DNA of 64,000 nucleotides from Imperialibacter sp040222815 (lineage in GTDB: Bacteria > Bacteroidota > Bacteroidia > Cytophagales > Cyclobacteriaceae), in assembly GCF_040222815.1 (NCBI RefSeq), contig NZ_JAVKCH010000022.1, forward strand, positions 682,001 to 746,000, written 5' to 3'. The notes below the pieces were generated by a model. That model had not been told where the DNA came from, searched no databases, and saw nothing but the letters and a program-made list of their open reading frames with translations. Both the position numbers and the translations under genes were made by a program. Below, one piece after another: positions 34,434 through 43,848 of this stretch (the first letter of the stretch is position 1; each line of letters opens with the position of its first letter).

Positions 34434-36827
34434 ATGACCACTTTTTTACGCACCGCCTTCAGGGTTTTCAAAAAGGACAAAGCCTTTACTTTCATCAATA
34501 TTCTGGGCCTGACTCTCGGCATCATGTCGGCTATCATCATTTTTCTGGTGGTGAAGCAGGAAATGAGCTATGAGAAGTTTCATGTGAACCTTGAAAGGAT
34601 TTACCGGGTCAACAGCCAAACCAGCCAAAAGGGAGGCTTTTCCTTTTTAACAGCTACGCCCGGGCCGCTGGGGGAGGCGCTCGAAGCCGAAGTGCCAGGT
34701 GTGGAAGAAAGCGCCTGCACCTACTATCGTCGGGCGGGTAACTTTGTGATAGAAGCCGATGGGCAAAAGCGGGAGTTTACTGAGGCGGAAGGAGTGGCAC
34801 TTTTGGGCCCTTCCTTTTTTAAGATGTTCAGCTTTGAGGTGCTCTCCGGGGATGTAAATGACCTCAACCTGCCTGACAAGGTGTTTCTTTCGGAAACGAT
34901 TGCTAAAAAGTTTTTCGCCATCAGCGATGCATCAGAAGCTGTAGGCCAAACGCTGAGAATGGACAACGACTTCACGCTTTCGGTGGCGGGAATTCTGAAA
35001 GACTTTCCGGCGAATACGGATTTCCCCTTTACCATTGTGGTGTCACCCGAAACACTCAAAGACCAGATAGATTTCAGCTCATGGAATAGACTCGATAATT
35101 CCATGAACACGTATTTCATGCTGGCAGAGCAGGCAGATACCACAGGGTTTCAGTCGCAGATCGACACCCTGATAGCCAAAAATGCAGGTTCTTTCTTTGC
35201 CAGGTTCTTTAATTTCGAACTACAGCCTTTGAGCCAGGTGCATTTCGATAATCATTTTAGCAACTACAACTCAAGGACGATCTCCGGCACTACCATCACC
35301 GGCATGATGGTGCTGGGGGCCTTTTTGCTGCTTACAGCCTGTATCAACTTTATCAACCTGGCCACAGCCAATGCGATGAAAAGAGGCAAAGAAGTAGGCA
35401 TCAGGAAGGTGCTCGGTAGCTCTTCGGGTGACCTGATAGGGCAGTTTCTTGGTGAGACTACTTTGCTGGCGCTCATTTCTCTTGCGCTGTCAATTCCCCT
35501 GGCTTATCTACTGAAGCCGTATGTGGAAGACCTCATCGGGTTTCCGTTTCACTTCAGCTTGTTTAACGATCCTATGGCGCTCGGTTTTCTGACGCTTCTG
35601 CTTGTGGCAGTAGTGTTGATTTCCGGTTTGTATCCTTCATTGGTCATGGCAAGGTTTCGTCCTTCGCAAGTTATCAGAAGCGGGTTGACCGGGAAAGCAG
35701 GCAAAGGGAGCTTGTTACGAAAAATACTTGTCGTGTTCCAGTTTTTGATCTCGCAGGTGCTGATCATCGGCCTTTTTGTGATTTTTTCTCAGATGGATTA
35801 CTTCATCAACAAGGATATGGGCTTTGCCAAAGAAGGCGTTATCAATATTCAGTTTCCAAAAGGAAAACAAGGTAAAGGTGCAGCCTTTAAAGGTGCTGTA
35901 CAGAACGTTAGTGGGGTGGAAATGGTGACGTTGCAGAACGCCAGCCCCAGCTCGAGAAGTCGCTGGGTGAGTACCTATTCTTTCGAGGGTTCATCGGAGG
36001 ACACACCATATTCTGCAGAGCTGAAATTCGGCGATAAAGATTATATCGATATGTACCAGCTCACCTTTCTGGCAGGACGGGGCTTCCTGCGGGACGATAC
36101 CGTTACTGAAATTGTCGCTAACCGGAAGATGATCGAAGAAATGGGCTTTGCCAGCCCTGAAGAGGCTTTGAATGCAAAAATATTATCAGGTGAATCCGGT
36201 GTGCCTATTGTGGGCGTAGTAGAGAACTATCACACCAATGGGCTGAGGGAGCCTATCAAAGCTGGCTACATCTCCACTAACCCGGAGTCTTTTGTGGAGG
36301 TTGGGATTAAGCTCAATATGTCGCAAGCAAAAGAGTCGCTGGCCAGCATAGAGACAATCTGGGGTGCTATGTTTCCTAACGAGCCCTTCAAGTATCAATT
36401 TCTGGATGAAACAATCAGGAGTTTTTATGAGGCTGAGCAACGGCTGGCAAAGGTGATAGGCGTTTTTACTGGTATCGCCATTTTTATCGGTTGCCTTGGG
36501 TTGTATGGGCTGGTTTCATTTGTCACTAACCAGCGCATGAAGGAGATCGGCATCAGGAAAGTGCTTGGAGCGGGGGTGTTTAACATCTTCTATATTATTT
36601 CAAGAGAGTTCGTCGTGCTGGTGGTGGTTGCATTTGTCGCAGCAGCGCCCATTGCTTTCCACTATACCTCAGAGTGGCTGGACGGTTTTGAGTACAGAGT
36701 GGAGGTGCAGCCTTTGGTATACCTGGTAGCCATTGTGCTCAGCCTGGTGATTGCACTCTTGTCGGTTACGTTCAAGGCGTTGGCTGCTGCGAAGATCAAT
36801 CCGGTGGATACACTGAGAACGGAGTAG
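34434..36827 (+). CDS. FtsX/MacB-type ABC transporter permease
   Basis: This 797-aa permease has two MacB/FtsX halves: helix 1 near residues 20-42, a large periplasmic domain with FFKMFSFEVLSGD, then FtsX helices containing KRGKEVGIRKVLGSSSGDL; the pattern repeats near the end with MKEIGIRKVLGAGVFNIF. About eight helices are expected. No ATPase gene is next to it, so it must use one encoded elsewhere. Members often act in lipoprotein or antibiotic-peptide export. Confidence 0.92.
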   Translation: MTTFLRTAFRVFKKDKAFTFINILGLTLGIMSAIIIFLVVKQEMSYEKFHVNLERIYRVNSQTSQKGGFSFLTATPGPLGEALEAEVPGVEESACTYYRRAGNFVIEADGQKREFTEAEGVALLGPSFFKMFSFEVLSGDVNDLNLPDKVFLSETIAKKFFAISDASEAVGQTLRMDNDFTLSVAGILKDFPANTDFPFTIVVSPETLKDQIDFSSWNRLDNSMNTYFMLAEQADTTGFQSQIDTLIAKNAGSFFARFFNFELQPLSQVHFDNHFSNYNSRTISGTTITGMMVLGAFLLLTACINFINLATANAMKRGKEVGIRKVLGSSSGDLIGQFLGETTLLALISLALSIPLAYLLKPYVEDLIGFPFHFSLFNDPMALGFLTLLLVAVVLISGLYPSLVMARFRPSQVIRSGLTGKAGKGSLLRKILVVFQFLISQVLIIGLFVIFSQMDYFINKDMGFAKEGVINIQFPKGKQGKGAAFKGAVQNVSGVEMVTLQNASPSSRSRWVSTYSFEGSSEDTPYSAELKFGDKDYIDMYQLTFLAGRGFLRDDTVTEIVANRKMIEEMGFASPEEALNAKILSGESGVPIVGVVENYHTNGLREPIKAGYISTNPESFVEVGIKLNMSQAKESLASIETIWGAMFPNEPFKYQFLDETIRSFYEAEQRLAKVIGVFTGIAIFIGCLGLYGLVSFVTNQRMKEIGIRKVLGAGVFNIFYIISREFVVLVVVAFVAAAPIAFHYTSEWLDGFEYRVEVQPLVYLVAIVLSLVIALLSVTFKALAAAKINPVDTLRTE

Positions 36828-37335
36828 GTCGAGGCCGATAATACCACTTGCCGGTGATTGCGAGTCACTGTTCTAAGTGTTGATTGTGTGGCTACTGGTA
36901 GAGTGACGTGGCAATCTGTCCATTAGAATACCGCTTTGGAATGAACAGATTGCTTCAGTCGCTCAAAGAGTGGTGGCATAGAGAGCCTGGAGCTGGCTCC
37001 GTACCGATCGCTTTCTTGCGAGAAGTAAAGAGGGCGCTCTTGTGCTGGAGGATAGAGCGACCTCTTTACTCGGGTTACCGATGGATCACCCTGTCGGTTT
37101 CTTTTCATGGAAGCTAACTCTTAGAATTTTTATGCCATACAAGTATAAAGGCAATGACGTCCGAGTTAGGGTTTTTATTTGCTCGCTCTCGCCAGCAGGT
37201 GGACAAGCGCAATAACCGGCCAGTTGGGGTTAGCGAGAACCAAAATACAGACTACACCACCCATTGCAGCCAAATACCATCTTCCCTTCAATTTGATTTT
37301 TTTGCCTATCTTTAAATAAATCATTTTTTGGCTGT
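36828..37335. other. Intergenic region with a strong hairpin
   Basis: These 508 bp hold a near-perfect 17-bp stem at 37024-37070; the rest shows no gene with family-like sequence. A 69-codon frame at 36908-37117 spans the hairpin and is rejected. The A/T-rich right end precedes the TerB-like gene. Confidence 0.5.
37024..37070. repeat. 17-bp inverted repeat (long hairpin)
   Basis: AGTAAAGAGGGCGCTCT (37024-37040) pairs with AGAGCGACCTCTTTACT (37054-37070) at 16 of 17 positions across a 13-base loop. There is no T-tract, so it is not a standard terminator. It may be a small structured RNA or a remnant element. Confidence 0.6.
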
Positions 37336-37731
37336 ATGGATTACGTACTAAGAAAGCAGATCAGTCTGCTGATTGAACTCGCTCTTTCTGATAATAAATT
37401 TGACTTGAGTGAAAAAGCTTACCTGATGAAGTTTGCTTCCAGCCGTGGTGCGAAGAATGCCGAGGTTGCCCGAATGATCAACAACCCAACACCAACAGGT
37501 TCACTCGAAATGCTGAATTTGACGCAGAAAATGGAGCTGATGTTGAGTTGCGGCAGGGTTGTCGTGGCCGACGGAGTTGTTGAGCCTGAGGAGCAAACGT
37601 TTATGTACGAGGTAGCCAAAAAGATGGGCTTCAAAAAGGGGGTGGTCGATTACCTGCTGAAGAATGTAGATAGCCTGCCTGAGAAGCAGCTTAAAGAGGG
37701 CTTTCTTGAGTTTGCCGGACAGCCGGGCTAA
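37336..37731 (+). CDS. TerB-like protein
   Basis: This 131-aa all-helical protein of the TerB-like superfamily shows two helical repeats with acidic turns (LALSDNKFDLSEKAYLMKF, then VVVADGVVEPEEQTFMYEV), each containing the Asp-x-x-Asp/Glu region that can bind metal. The family appears in stress and membrane-associated systems; this stand-alone gene has no ter operon around it. It ends overlapping the convergent hydrolase gene by four bases. Confidence 0.82.
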   Translation: MDYVLRKQISLLIELALSDNKFDLSEKAYLMKFASSRGAKNAEVARMINNPTPTGSLEMLNLTQKMELMLSCGRVVVADGVVEPEEQTFMYEVAKKMGFKKGVVDYLLKNVDSLPEKQLKEGFLEFAGQPG

Positions 37732-38588
37732 GCAAGCTGTTGCTGAACCCAATCAGCTACCAGGTGAAGCACCTTTTCCCGGTCTACATCGTAGTGCGTC
37801 TCGTGTTTAGACGTTTCCCACAAATGAAAAGTAACGTAGCGTGGTGCCTTAGAAGCAAACTCCTTTGTTGCTTCCATGCTGGTGATTTTGTCCTGCCCAC
37901 CGTGAAACGCCAGAACAGGTATATTGAGCTCGCCAGCCTTTCCAATAGCCTTTTCTCCCGCTTCGATTAAGCTCAATGAAAGCTGAGAAGTGATCCGGCT
38001 ATGCACGAGGGGGTCATTTTTGTATTTTGCTACTTCTGCCGCTATCGATGAGATTCCGTTGGGGTCGAGCCCACTGGACGCACTGAAGGCAGGCCAGATA
38101 TTTCGCATCATTTTCGCCAACTTCAATAGGATCGCCGGAGGCGACATTGCCAGCCTCAGAAAAGGTGAGGACAGAATAGCTCCGTGTAGTTCGAGCGTCT
38201 TTTTTGATGTCAGAAAGTTCACGACCATGTTGCCACCCATGCTATGTCCGTAGAGAAACATGGGTGTTTCTATGAACTCCACCCTGGCGGATTTCATCAA
38301 GTCTTCAACATCTTCCAGCAGCAGGTCGTAGGAGGGGGTGTGGCCTTTTTTGCCTTCGGAATGTCCATGACCACGAAGATCCATGCCAAACACAGCCATG
38401 CCCTGTTGAGTGAAAAATTCCGCAACGTGCTGATACCTGCCTATGTGTTCCCCGTGCCCGTGCACAAGGCAGATCAAAGCTGATGGCTCCATGTCAGGCA
38501 ACCAGGAGCGACCCTTTAGATTGAGTCCGTCCCTGGAAATTATGTCGTAAGATTCCTCGGTCATGCAGCCACTTCTGTATTTAGCCAT
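37728..38588 (-). CDS. Alpha/beta hydrolase, monoglyceride-lipase-like
   Basis: This 286-aa (or 278-aa from 38564) serine hydrolase has oxyanion HGHGEH, nucleophile elbow GHSMGG, Asp in AFHGGQDKIT and His in TSKHETHYDV. The pattern matches monoacylglycerol lipase/lysophospholipase, which releases glycerol and a fatty acid. It is divergent from glycerol kinase, and a membrane patatin follows that gene, so a lipid-to-glycerol route is plausible. Confidence 0.88.
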   Translation of the reverse strand: MAKYRSGCMTEESYDIISRDGLNLKGRSWLPDMEPSALICLVHGHGEHIGRYQHVAEFFTQQGMAVFGMDLRGHGHSEGKKGHTPSYDLLLEDVEDLMKSARVEFIETPMFLYGHSMGGNMVVNFLTSKKTLELHGAILSSPFLRLAMSPPAILLKLAKMMRNIWPAFSASSGLDPNGISSIAAEVAKYKNDPLVHSRITSQLSLSLIEAGEKAIGKAGELNIPVLAFHGGQDKITSMEATKEFASKAPRYVTFHLWETSKHETHYDVDREKVLHLVADWVQQQLA

Positions 38589-38665
38589 TTATAACTGCCG
38601 TGAAGATACGTCTGACTATCTTTTTTTTATTACTTTGACGCAAAAGTTTACCCTAATACACCCGA

Positions 38666-40162
38666 ATGATGCAAGGAAAGTATATCGTAGCCCTCGACCA
38701 GGGCACCACAAGCTCACGTGCGATCATCTTCAATGCTGATGGGAGCATTCTCGGCAGCGCTCAGAAAGAATTCAGACAAATATTTCCCAAACCAGGCTGG
38801 GTCGAGCACGACCCCGACGAGATTTGGGCTACACAATGGGAAGTGTTCAAAAAGGCACTTGCCGACCACAAGGTAGCCCCGTCGCAGATTGCCGCCATTG
38901 GCATCACCAACCAAAGGGAAACCACCGTGGTATGGGATAGAAAGACCGGTCAGCCAATTTTTAATGCCATTGTGTGGCAGGACCGGCGAACGGCGGAGAT
39001 TTGCGAAAAGCTGAAAGCCGATGGTCACGAGCAATACATCAGGGAGAATACGGGACTGGTGGTAGATGCCTATTTCTCCGGTACAAAAGTGCAATGGATC
39101 CTCGACAACGTGGAAGGAGCCAGGAAGCGGGCAGAGAAGGGCGAGCTGGCCTTTGGTACCATCGACTCGTGGCTGGTGTGGAAGCTGACTAATGGAAAGA
39201 AACACGTGACAGACTACACGAATGCTTCCAGAACCTTGCTTTATAATATCAAGAAACTGGAATGGGACAGCACGCTGCTGAAAGCACTTAAGGTACCGGA
39301 GTCGCTGCTGCCTGAGGTGAAGCCCTCATCACATCACTTTGGTGACCTGGAAATGGACGGCGTCAAAATTCCGATAGCAGGAATTGCCGGCGATCAGCAA
39401 GCCGCCTTGTTTGGGCAGGCATGCTTTGAACCGGGCATGGCCAAAAATACTTATGGCACCGGTTGCTTCATGCTGATGAACACGGGCACGAAGATGCAGC
39501 TGTCTCACTCAGGACTGGTGAGCACGATAGCCTGGGGGCTTGAAGGTAAGGTGACCTATGCGCTCGAAGGCAGTATTTTCATTGCTGGTGCAGCCGTACA
39601 GTGGCTTCGGGATGGGTTGAAGCTGATTGATGAAGCACCTGACTCGGAGTACTTTGCTGTGAAGGCAGGCGACTCGGAAGGCGTGTATGTAGTACCTGCA
39701 TTTGCCGGTTTGGGGGCGCCTTATTGGGACATGTATGCCAGAGGTGCCATTTTCGGTTTGACCCGAGACACAGGCAAGAGCCACCTGGTAAAAGCTACGC
39801 TGGAGTCGATGGCCTACCAAACCAAAGATGTGCTGGAGGCGATGCAAAAAGATGCCGGTTTATCCTTGAAAACCCTTAAGGTAGACGGTGGAGCTACTGC
39901 TAACAATTTTCTCATGCAGTTTCAGGCGGATATTTTAGGTGCCAATGTAGAGCGGCCCAGTATCATTGAATCTACGGCCATGGGCGCTGCTTTTCTGGCC
40001 GGTATTGAAGTCGGGCTGTGGAGTCAGAAGGAGATTGTGAAAAACAGAGAAATCAATCGGGTTTTTACTCCCGAGATGGAGGAGGATGATAGAAAACGCC
40101 TGTATAACGGGTGGAAAAGCGCCGTGAAACGCAGCATGGGCTGGTTGAAAGATGTGGAATAA
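38666..40162 (+). CDS. glpK: Glycerol kinase
   Basis: This 498-aa FGGY kinase begins with the phosphate-1 loop ALDQGTTSSRAI and contains GWVEHDPDEIW, TNQRETTVVWDR, the catalytic-base region GIAGDQQAALFGQ and the adenosine motif VDGGATANNFLMQFQADIL. It phosphorylates glycerol to glycerol-3-phosphate in the cytoplasm. Start is ATG at 38666 or 38669. It overlaps the next gene by 11 bases, a sign of coupled expression. Confidence 0.97.
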   Translation: MMQGKYIVALDQGTTSSRAIIFNADGSILGSAQKEFRQIFPKPGWVEHDPDEIWATQWEVFKKALADHKVAPSQIAAIGITNQRETTVVWDRKTGQPIFNAIVWQDRRTAEICEKLKADGHEQYIRENTGLVVDAYFSGTKVQWILDNVEGARKRAEKGELAFGTIDSWLVWKLTNGKKHVTDYTNASRTLLYNIKKLEWDSTLLKALKVPESLLPEVKPSSHHFGDLEMDGVKIPIAGIAGDQQAALFGQACFEPGMAKNTYGTGCFMLMNTGTKMQLSHSGLVSTIAWGLEGKVTYALEGSIFIAGAAVQWLRDGLKLIDEAPDSEYFAVKAGDSEGVYVVPAFAGLGAPYWDMYARGAIFGLTRDTGKSHLVKATLESMAYQTKDVLEAMQKDAGLSLKTLKVDGGATANNFLMQFQADILGANVERPSIIESTAMGAAFLAGIEVGLWSQKEIVKNREINRVFTPEMEEDDRKRLYNGWKSAVKRSMGWLKDVE

Positions 40163-42446
40163 ACTCATTTATTCCTTTCCTGTACAATTACTGGTTATGC
40201 ACGTCAGGCGTAACCTGTTTATGCTATTCTTTTGGGTGAGCCTGGTGGCAGTGTTTACCGGCAACTTCGGGCGAATATTGGGTATCCCTTACTTATTTCT
40301 CGATCCGGAATACCTGAACAGAGTGGATTTTTGGAGCTTTTTCATAGTCGGCTTTTGTATGGGCGGCTTTACCGCAGCCTTCAACATTTCCTGTTATATC
40401 CTTTACGGCCATGAGTATTCCTTTCTGGGTGTGCTTGAGCGCCCTTTTACCAAGTTTTCTATCAACAACAGCCTGTTGCCCATCATTGTGAATGTGGCTT
40501 ACCTGGTTTTTATTTTTCAATTTCAAATGGAAAATGAATTCAGAGGGCCTGGCGACCTGTTCTGGAAAATCCTTGGCTATCTGGCTGGTTTTCTGGGCAT
40601 GCTTGCCGTGCTGTATACCTATTTCAGGTTGACCAATAAAGACATTTTCAAATACCTGACGGGTAGTGTGGATAAACGCCTGAAAAAGGTGAAAGTCAAC
40701 CGCAAAAGGGCGTTGGATAAGCTGAAGGAAGTAAGAGAGAGTAAAAACAGGGTCGACTTCTACTGGGACGAAAAATTCAGGCTAAGACCGACTGCCTATA
40801 TCAACGATTTCTATGACAAGGAAGCCATCTTAAAAGTGTTTGATCAAAACCACTTCAATTTGGTGCTGATTGAGCTTCTTATCATTGTCGTTGTTTTGCT
40901 GCTGGGCTTCTTCATGGACAATCCCTATTTCCAGATACCGGCGGCTGCCAGCGCTATCCTCTTTGGCACCATTTTCATTATGCTTAGTGGTGCCATTAGC
41001 TACTGGTTCCGTAGCTGGGGACTCATTTTCAGTATTACGGCATTTCTGCTGCTCAATTTCCTGGTAAAAATGGACGTTTTTCGGAGCCTCAATCCTGCCT
41101 TCGGGCTCAACTATAAAGGCAGCAGAGCTGAGTATTCTATCAAGACATTAAGTGATCGCAACACGCCGGAGGTGTACAACCAAGATGTGGAATCGATGCT
41201 GCCGGTGCTGGAGAAGTGGAAGGCTAAGCAAAAGGGTGCTGGAAAGCCCAAGATGGTCTTTCTATGTGTAAGTGGAGGAGGGCAGCGGGCGGCACTGTGG
41301 ACCATGCGGGTGATGCAGCAGATGGACAGCCTTTTGAATGGGACTTTGCTCGACAACACCATGATGATCACCGGGGCTTCAGGAGGCATTGTGGGAGCGG
41401 CTTATTACCGGGAGCTTTTTTTGCGGGAGAAGAGTGGTGAGATCGAGAACCGTATGGAGGATCAGTACCTGTCTAAAATCGCCATGGACAACCTGAATCC
41501 CATGATTTTCAGCCTGCTTGTGAACGATATGTTTATCAGGTTCCAGTATTTCAGGTACGACGGAGAGGTTTACCTGAAGGACAGAGGGTACGCTTTTGAG
41601 AACCAGCTCAATCGGAACACCGACATGATCATGGAAAAGAAGCTCAAAGACTATCAGGAAGCCGAAAGCAATGCAGAAGTGCCCTTGCTGTTGATGGCTC
41701 CTACGATAGTGAATGATGGACGGAAGCTTTATATCTCCACGCAAGACGTTGGCTTTATGACCAGCAATGCTGCAAGCACCAATGCGGAACTGGTTACCAA
41801 GGTGAGAGGGGTGGACTTCAGAAGCTTCTTTAAAGAGCAAAATGCTGATGAGCTTCGGTTTTTGAGTGCGTTGAGAATGAGTGCTACTTTTCCCTATATC
41901 ACCCCCAATATTGAACTGCCCAGTGATCCGCCGCTCGAAATTATGGATGCGGGTATTTCCGACAACTATGGCATATCGGATGCCGTGCGATTCGTTTATG
42001 TGTTCCGGGAGTGGATTGAGGAAAACACCTCTGGCGTCGTGATTTTTTCTGTGAGGGATCATCAGAAGAATGCAGAGATAGAGAAAAAGGCGTCGGAGTC
42101 TATCGTGCAGAAGTTTTCATCGCCCATCAGCAGTGTGTACAACAACCTTGGCAATATTCAGGATCTTAACAACGACAGCCGCATTGAGTTTGCTACCGAA
42201 TGGTTCAAAGGCAACCTGTATCAGATAGAGGTGGAATATAACACCAATACCATGTTTCAGGGGGAGAGCAACCTGCCGGAAGAAGTCCTGCTCGAACGAA
42301 AGCAAAATGAGCGGGCCTCACTCAACTGGCACCTGACGACCAGGGAGAAGAAAAACATTATCGACAATATCAATTTGGTAAGCAACCAGCAGGCGCTGAT
42401 GAGGTTGAAGGAATTGCTGGAGGCGGAGGAGGAAGAGGAGGAATAA
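40152..42446 (+). CDS. Membrane patatin-like phospholipase
   Basis: This 764-aa protein has about seven membrane helices in the first 330 residues, then a patatin domain with oxyanion VSGGGQRAALW (about 372-382), nucleophile Ser410 in ITGASGGIVG (canonical GxSxG altered to GASGG) and Asp599 in MDAGISDNYG. The Ser-Asp dyad is intact, so acyl hydrolysis at the inner membrane is likely. It overlaps glpK by 11 bases, suggesting released glycerol feeds the kinase. Confidence 0.85.
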   Translation: MWNKLIYSFPVQLLVMHVRRNLFMLFFWVSLVAVFTGNFGRILGIPYLFLDPEYLNRVDFWSFFIVGFCMGGFTAAFNISCYILYGHEYSFLGVLERPFTKFSINNSLLPIIVNVAYLVFIFQFQMENEFRGPGDLFWKILGYLAGFLGMLAVLYTYFRLTNKDIFKYLTGSVDKRLKKVKVNRKRALDKLKEVRESKNRVDFYWDEKFRLRPTAYINDFYDKEAILKVFDQNHFNLVLIELLIIVVVLLLGFFMDNPYFQIPAAASAILFGTIFIMLSGAISYWFRSWGLIFSITAFLLLNFLVKMDVFRSLNPAFGLNYKGSRAEYSIKTLSDRNTPEVYNQDVESMLPVLEKWKAKQKGAGKPKMVFLCVSGGGQRAALWTMRVMQQMDSLLNGTLLDNTMMITGASGGIVGAAYYRELFLREKSGEIENRMEDQYLSKIAMDNLNPMIFSLLVNDMFIRFQYFRYDGEVYLKDRGYAFENQLNRNTDMIMEKKLKDYQEAESNAEVPLLLMAPTIVNDGRKLYISTQDVGFMTSNAASTNAELVTKVRGVDFRSFFKEQNADELRFLSALRMSATFPYITPNIELPSDPPLEIMDAGISDNYGISDAVRFVYVFREWIEENTSGVVIFSVRDHQKNAEIEKKASESIVQKFSSPISSVYNNLGNIQDLNNDSRIEFATEWFKGNLYQIEVEYNTNTMFQGESNLPEEVLLERKQNERASLNWHLTTREKKNIIDNINLVSNQQALMRLKELLEAEEEEEE

Positions 42447-42486
42447 GCACGCAAAGACGCAGAGGCGCAAAGCTAGAAAGGAACAC

Positions 42487-43746
42487 TCACGTCTTCTGCT
42501 TCTTCTTTTGTGCCGAAGGAAACAGCACGTTGTTCAGGATGAGCCGATAGCCTGGCGAGTTGGGATAGAGGTCGAGGTTGGTCTGTTCCCGCCAGCCACC
42601 GGGGGAACGTTCAGGGTCGTGGCCGCTGTAGAACGTCCAATGCCCGTAGCCCATTTCGCCGTAGATGTAGCGCACCTCCCCGTCATCCGCATTTTCGCCC
42701 AGGATCAGCACATCGGACTTAACGGTGGGGGCCGCAAATGCTGTGGTTTGGCCAAAAAAGGATTTAACAACAGCTGTATGGTTTTGGGTAAGTAGGGAAG
42801 GTACAATGTCCCACTTGGCTGAGAAATCGAACAGTGAAAAGTAGCCCGAGCTTTCGTCGTAGTAATAGCGACGGCCTTCCGAGGTGTTGATATTTGAAAA
42901 CCTTCTCGAGTTGGGCGGGTCAAGAATGAAATCAGTAAAAGCGAAGGTTTTGCTAAAGTCAAGCTTTTGCTGTGCCTGTGGATCCATTCCGTCGCCATCG
43001 TACATGCTTTCCACAATATCTACCCCTTCAGCTGCAAGAGCGATGTCGAAGGTTTCAGCACCGGAGCACATGGCAAAAAGGTAGCCGCCGGTCAGTGTGA
43101 ACCCCTGAATCTTCTTGGCTACTGCCAGCTTCATGTCGGATACTTTGCTGTACCCAAAAGAGGCCGCTGTAGCTTCCTGTATCTTCGCCTCAATCTGCGA
43201 CGACTGTCTTCTTAAATGCCGGCCAAATTGCCCGGTAAAGTCTTCATGATGCAAGTGCAGCCAGTCGAAATGTACCAGACTGTCGGAGAGCACTTCCGTG
43301 TCGTAAATGATGGTGTAGGGAATTTCTGCGTAATCGAGGGCGGTGATCACAGCGTCGGTATTGTCTTCCACCATGTCATTTTTGGGAGAGTAAACGGCGA
43401 TTCGGGGTTCCTTTTCCATTTTCACCGAGTTCATATTCACTCTAGGGCTCTCAATTTCTTTCATCAGCAGGGCGGTTTCTCCATCGCTGATCACGTCGAA
43501 CGACACGCCCCTAATGCTACACTCATTTTCCACTAGAGGGTCGTAGGGAAAGAGAAAGCTGCCGCCCCGGTAGTTGAGCAGCCAGTTGATCGGTATTTCA
43601 CTTTGGAGAGACAGGTAGGCGATGCCGTAGGCCTTGAGATGGTTTTTTTGGCGGGCATCCATAGGTATGAGAATAGACGCTGATTTACCTATGAGAGGAA
43701 CCAGGAGAAAGATGCAACAAAGAAAACGTAGCACAACTGTACCCAT
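42487..43746 (-). CDS. Exported protein of the family mislabelled 'asparagine synthetase B'
   Basis: This 419-aa protein has signal peptide MGTVVLRFLCCIFLLVPLIG. Its pattern (LNYRGGSFLFPYD, FDWLHLHHEDFTGQFG, FAMCSGAETFDIALAAEG and LDLYPNSPGYRLILNNVLFP) matches a Bacteroidota family that databases often call asparagine synthetase B. No glutaminase or ATP-PPi loop is visible; the middle resembles a glutamine-amidotransferase-like fold with a Cys in FAMCSG. The function is unknown. It is followed on its strand by nothing coupled. Confidence 0.8.
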   Translation of the reverse strand: MGTVVLRFLCCIFLLVPLIGKSASILIPMDARQKNHLKAYGIAYLSLQSEIPINWLLNYRGGSFLFPYDPLVENECSIRGVSFDVISDGETALLMKEIESPRVNMNSVKMEKEPRIAVYSPKNDMVEDNTDAVITALDYAEIPYTIIYDTEVLSDSLVHFDWLHLHHEDFTGQFGRHLRRQSSQIEAKIQEATAASFGYSKVSDMKLAVAKKIQGFTLTGGYLFAMCSGAETFDIALAAEGVDIVESMYDGDGMDPQAQQKLDFSKTFAFTDFILDPPNSRRFSNINTSEGRRYYYDESSGYFSLFDFSAKWDIVPSLLTQNHTAVVKSFFGQTTAFAAPTVKSDVLILGENADDGEVRYIYGEMGYGHWTFYSGHDPERSPGGWREQTNLDLYPNSPGYRLILNNVLFPSAQKKKQKT

Positions 43747-43848
43747 GAGAAATGAGGGTTAGTGATTACTCAATATAATGAATAAATGCACATGCATTGC
43801 CGCCACCGGTCACATTTCAGTTTGCATGAGAAACGGTTTGGCCTGATC

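Noticed and set aside
36908..37117. A 69-codon frame spanning the 17-bp hairpin
   Set aside because: The stem accounts for the DNA; no homologue or domain was recognised.
42487..43746. Genuine asparagine synthetase
   Set aside because: A signal peptide is present and no synthetase catalytic motifs are visible.
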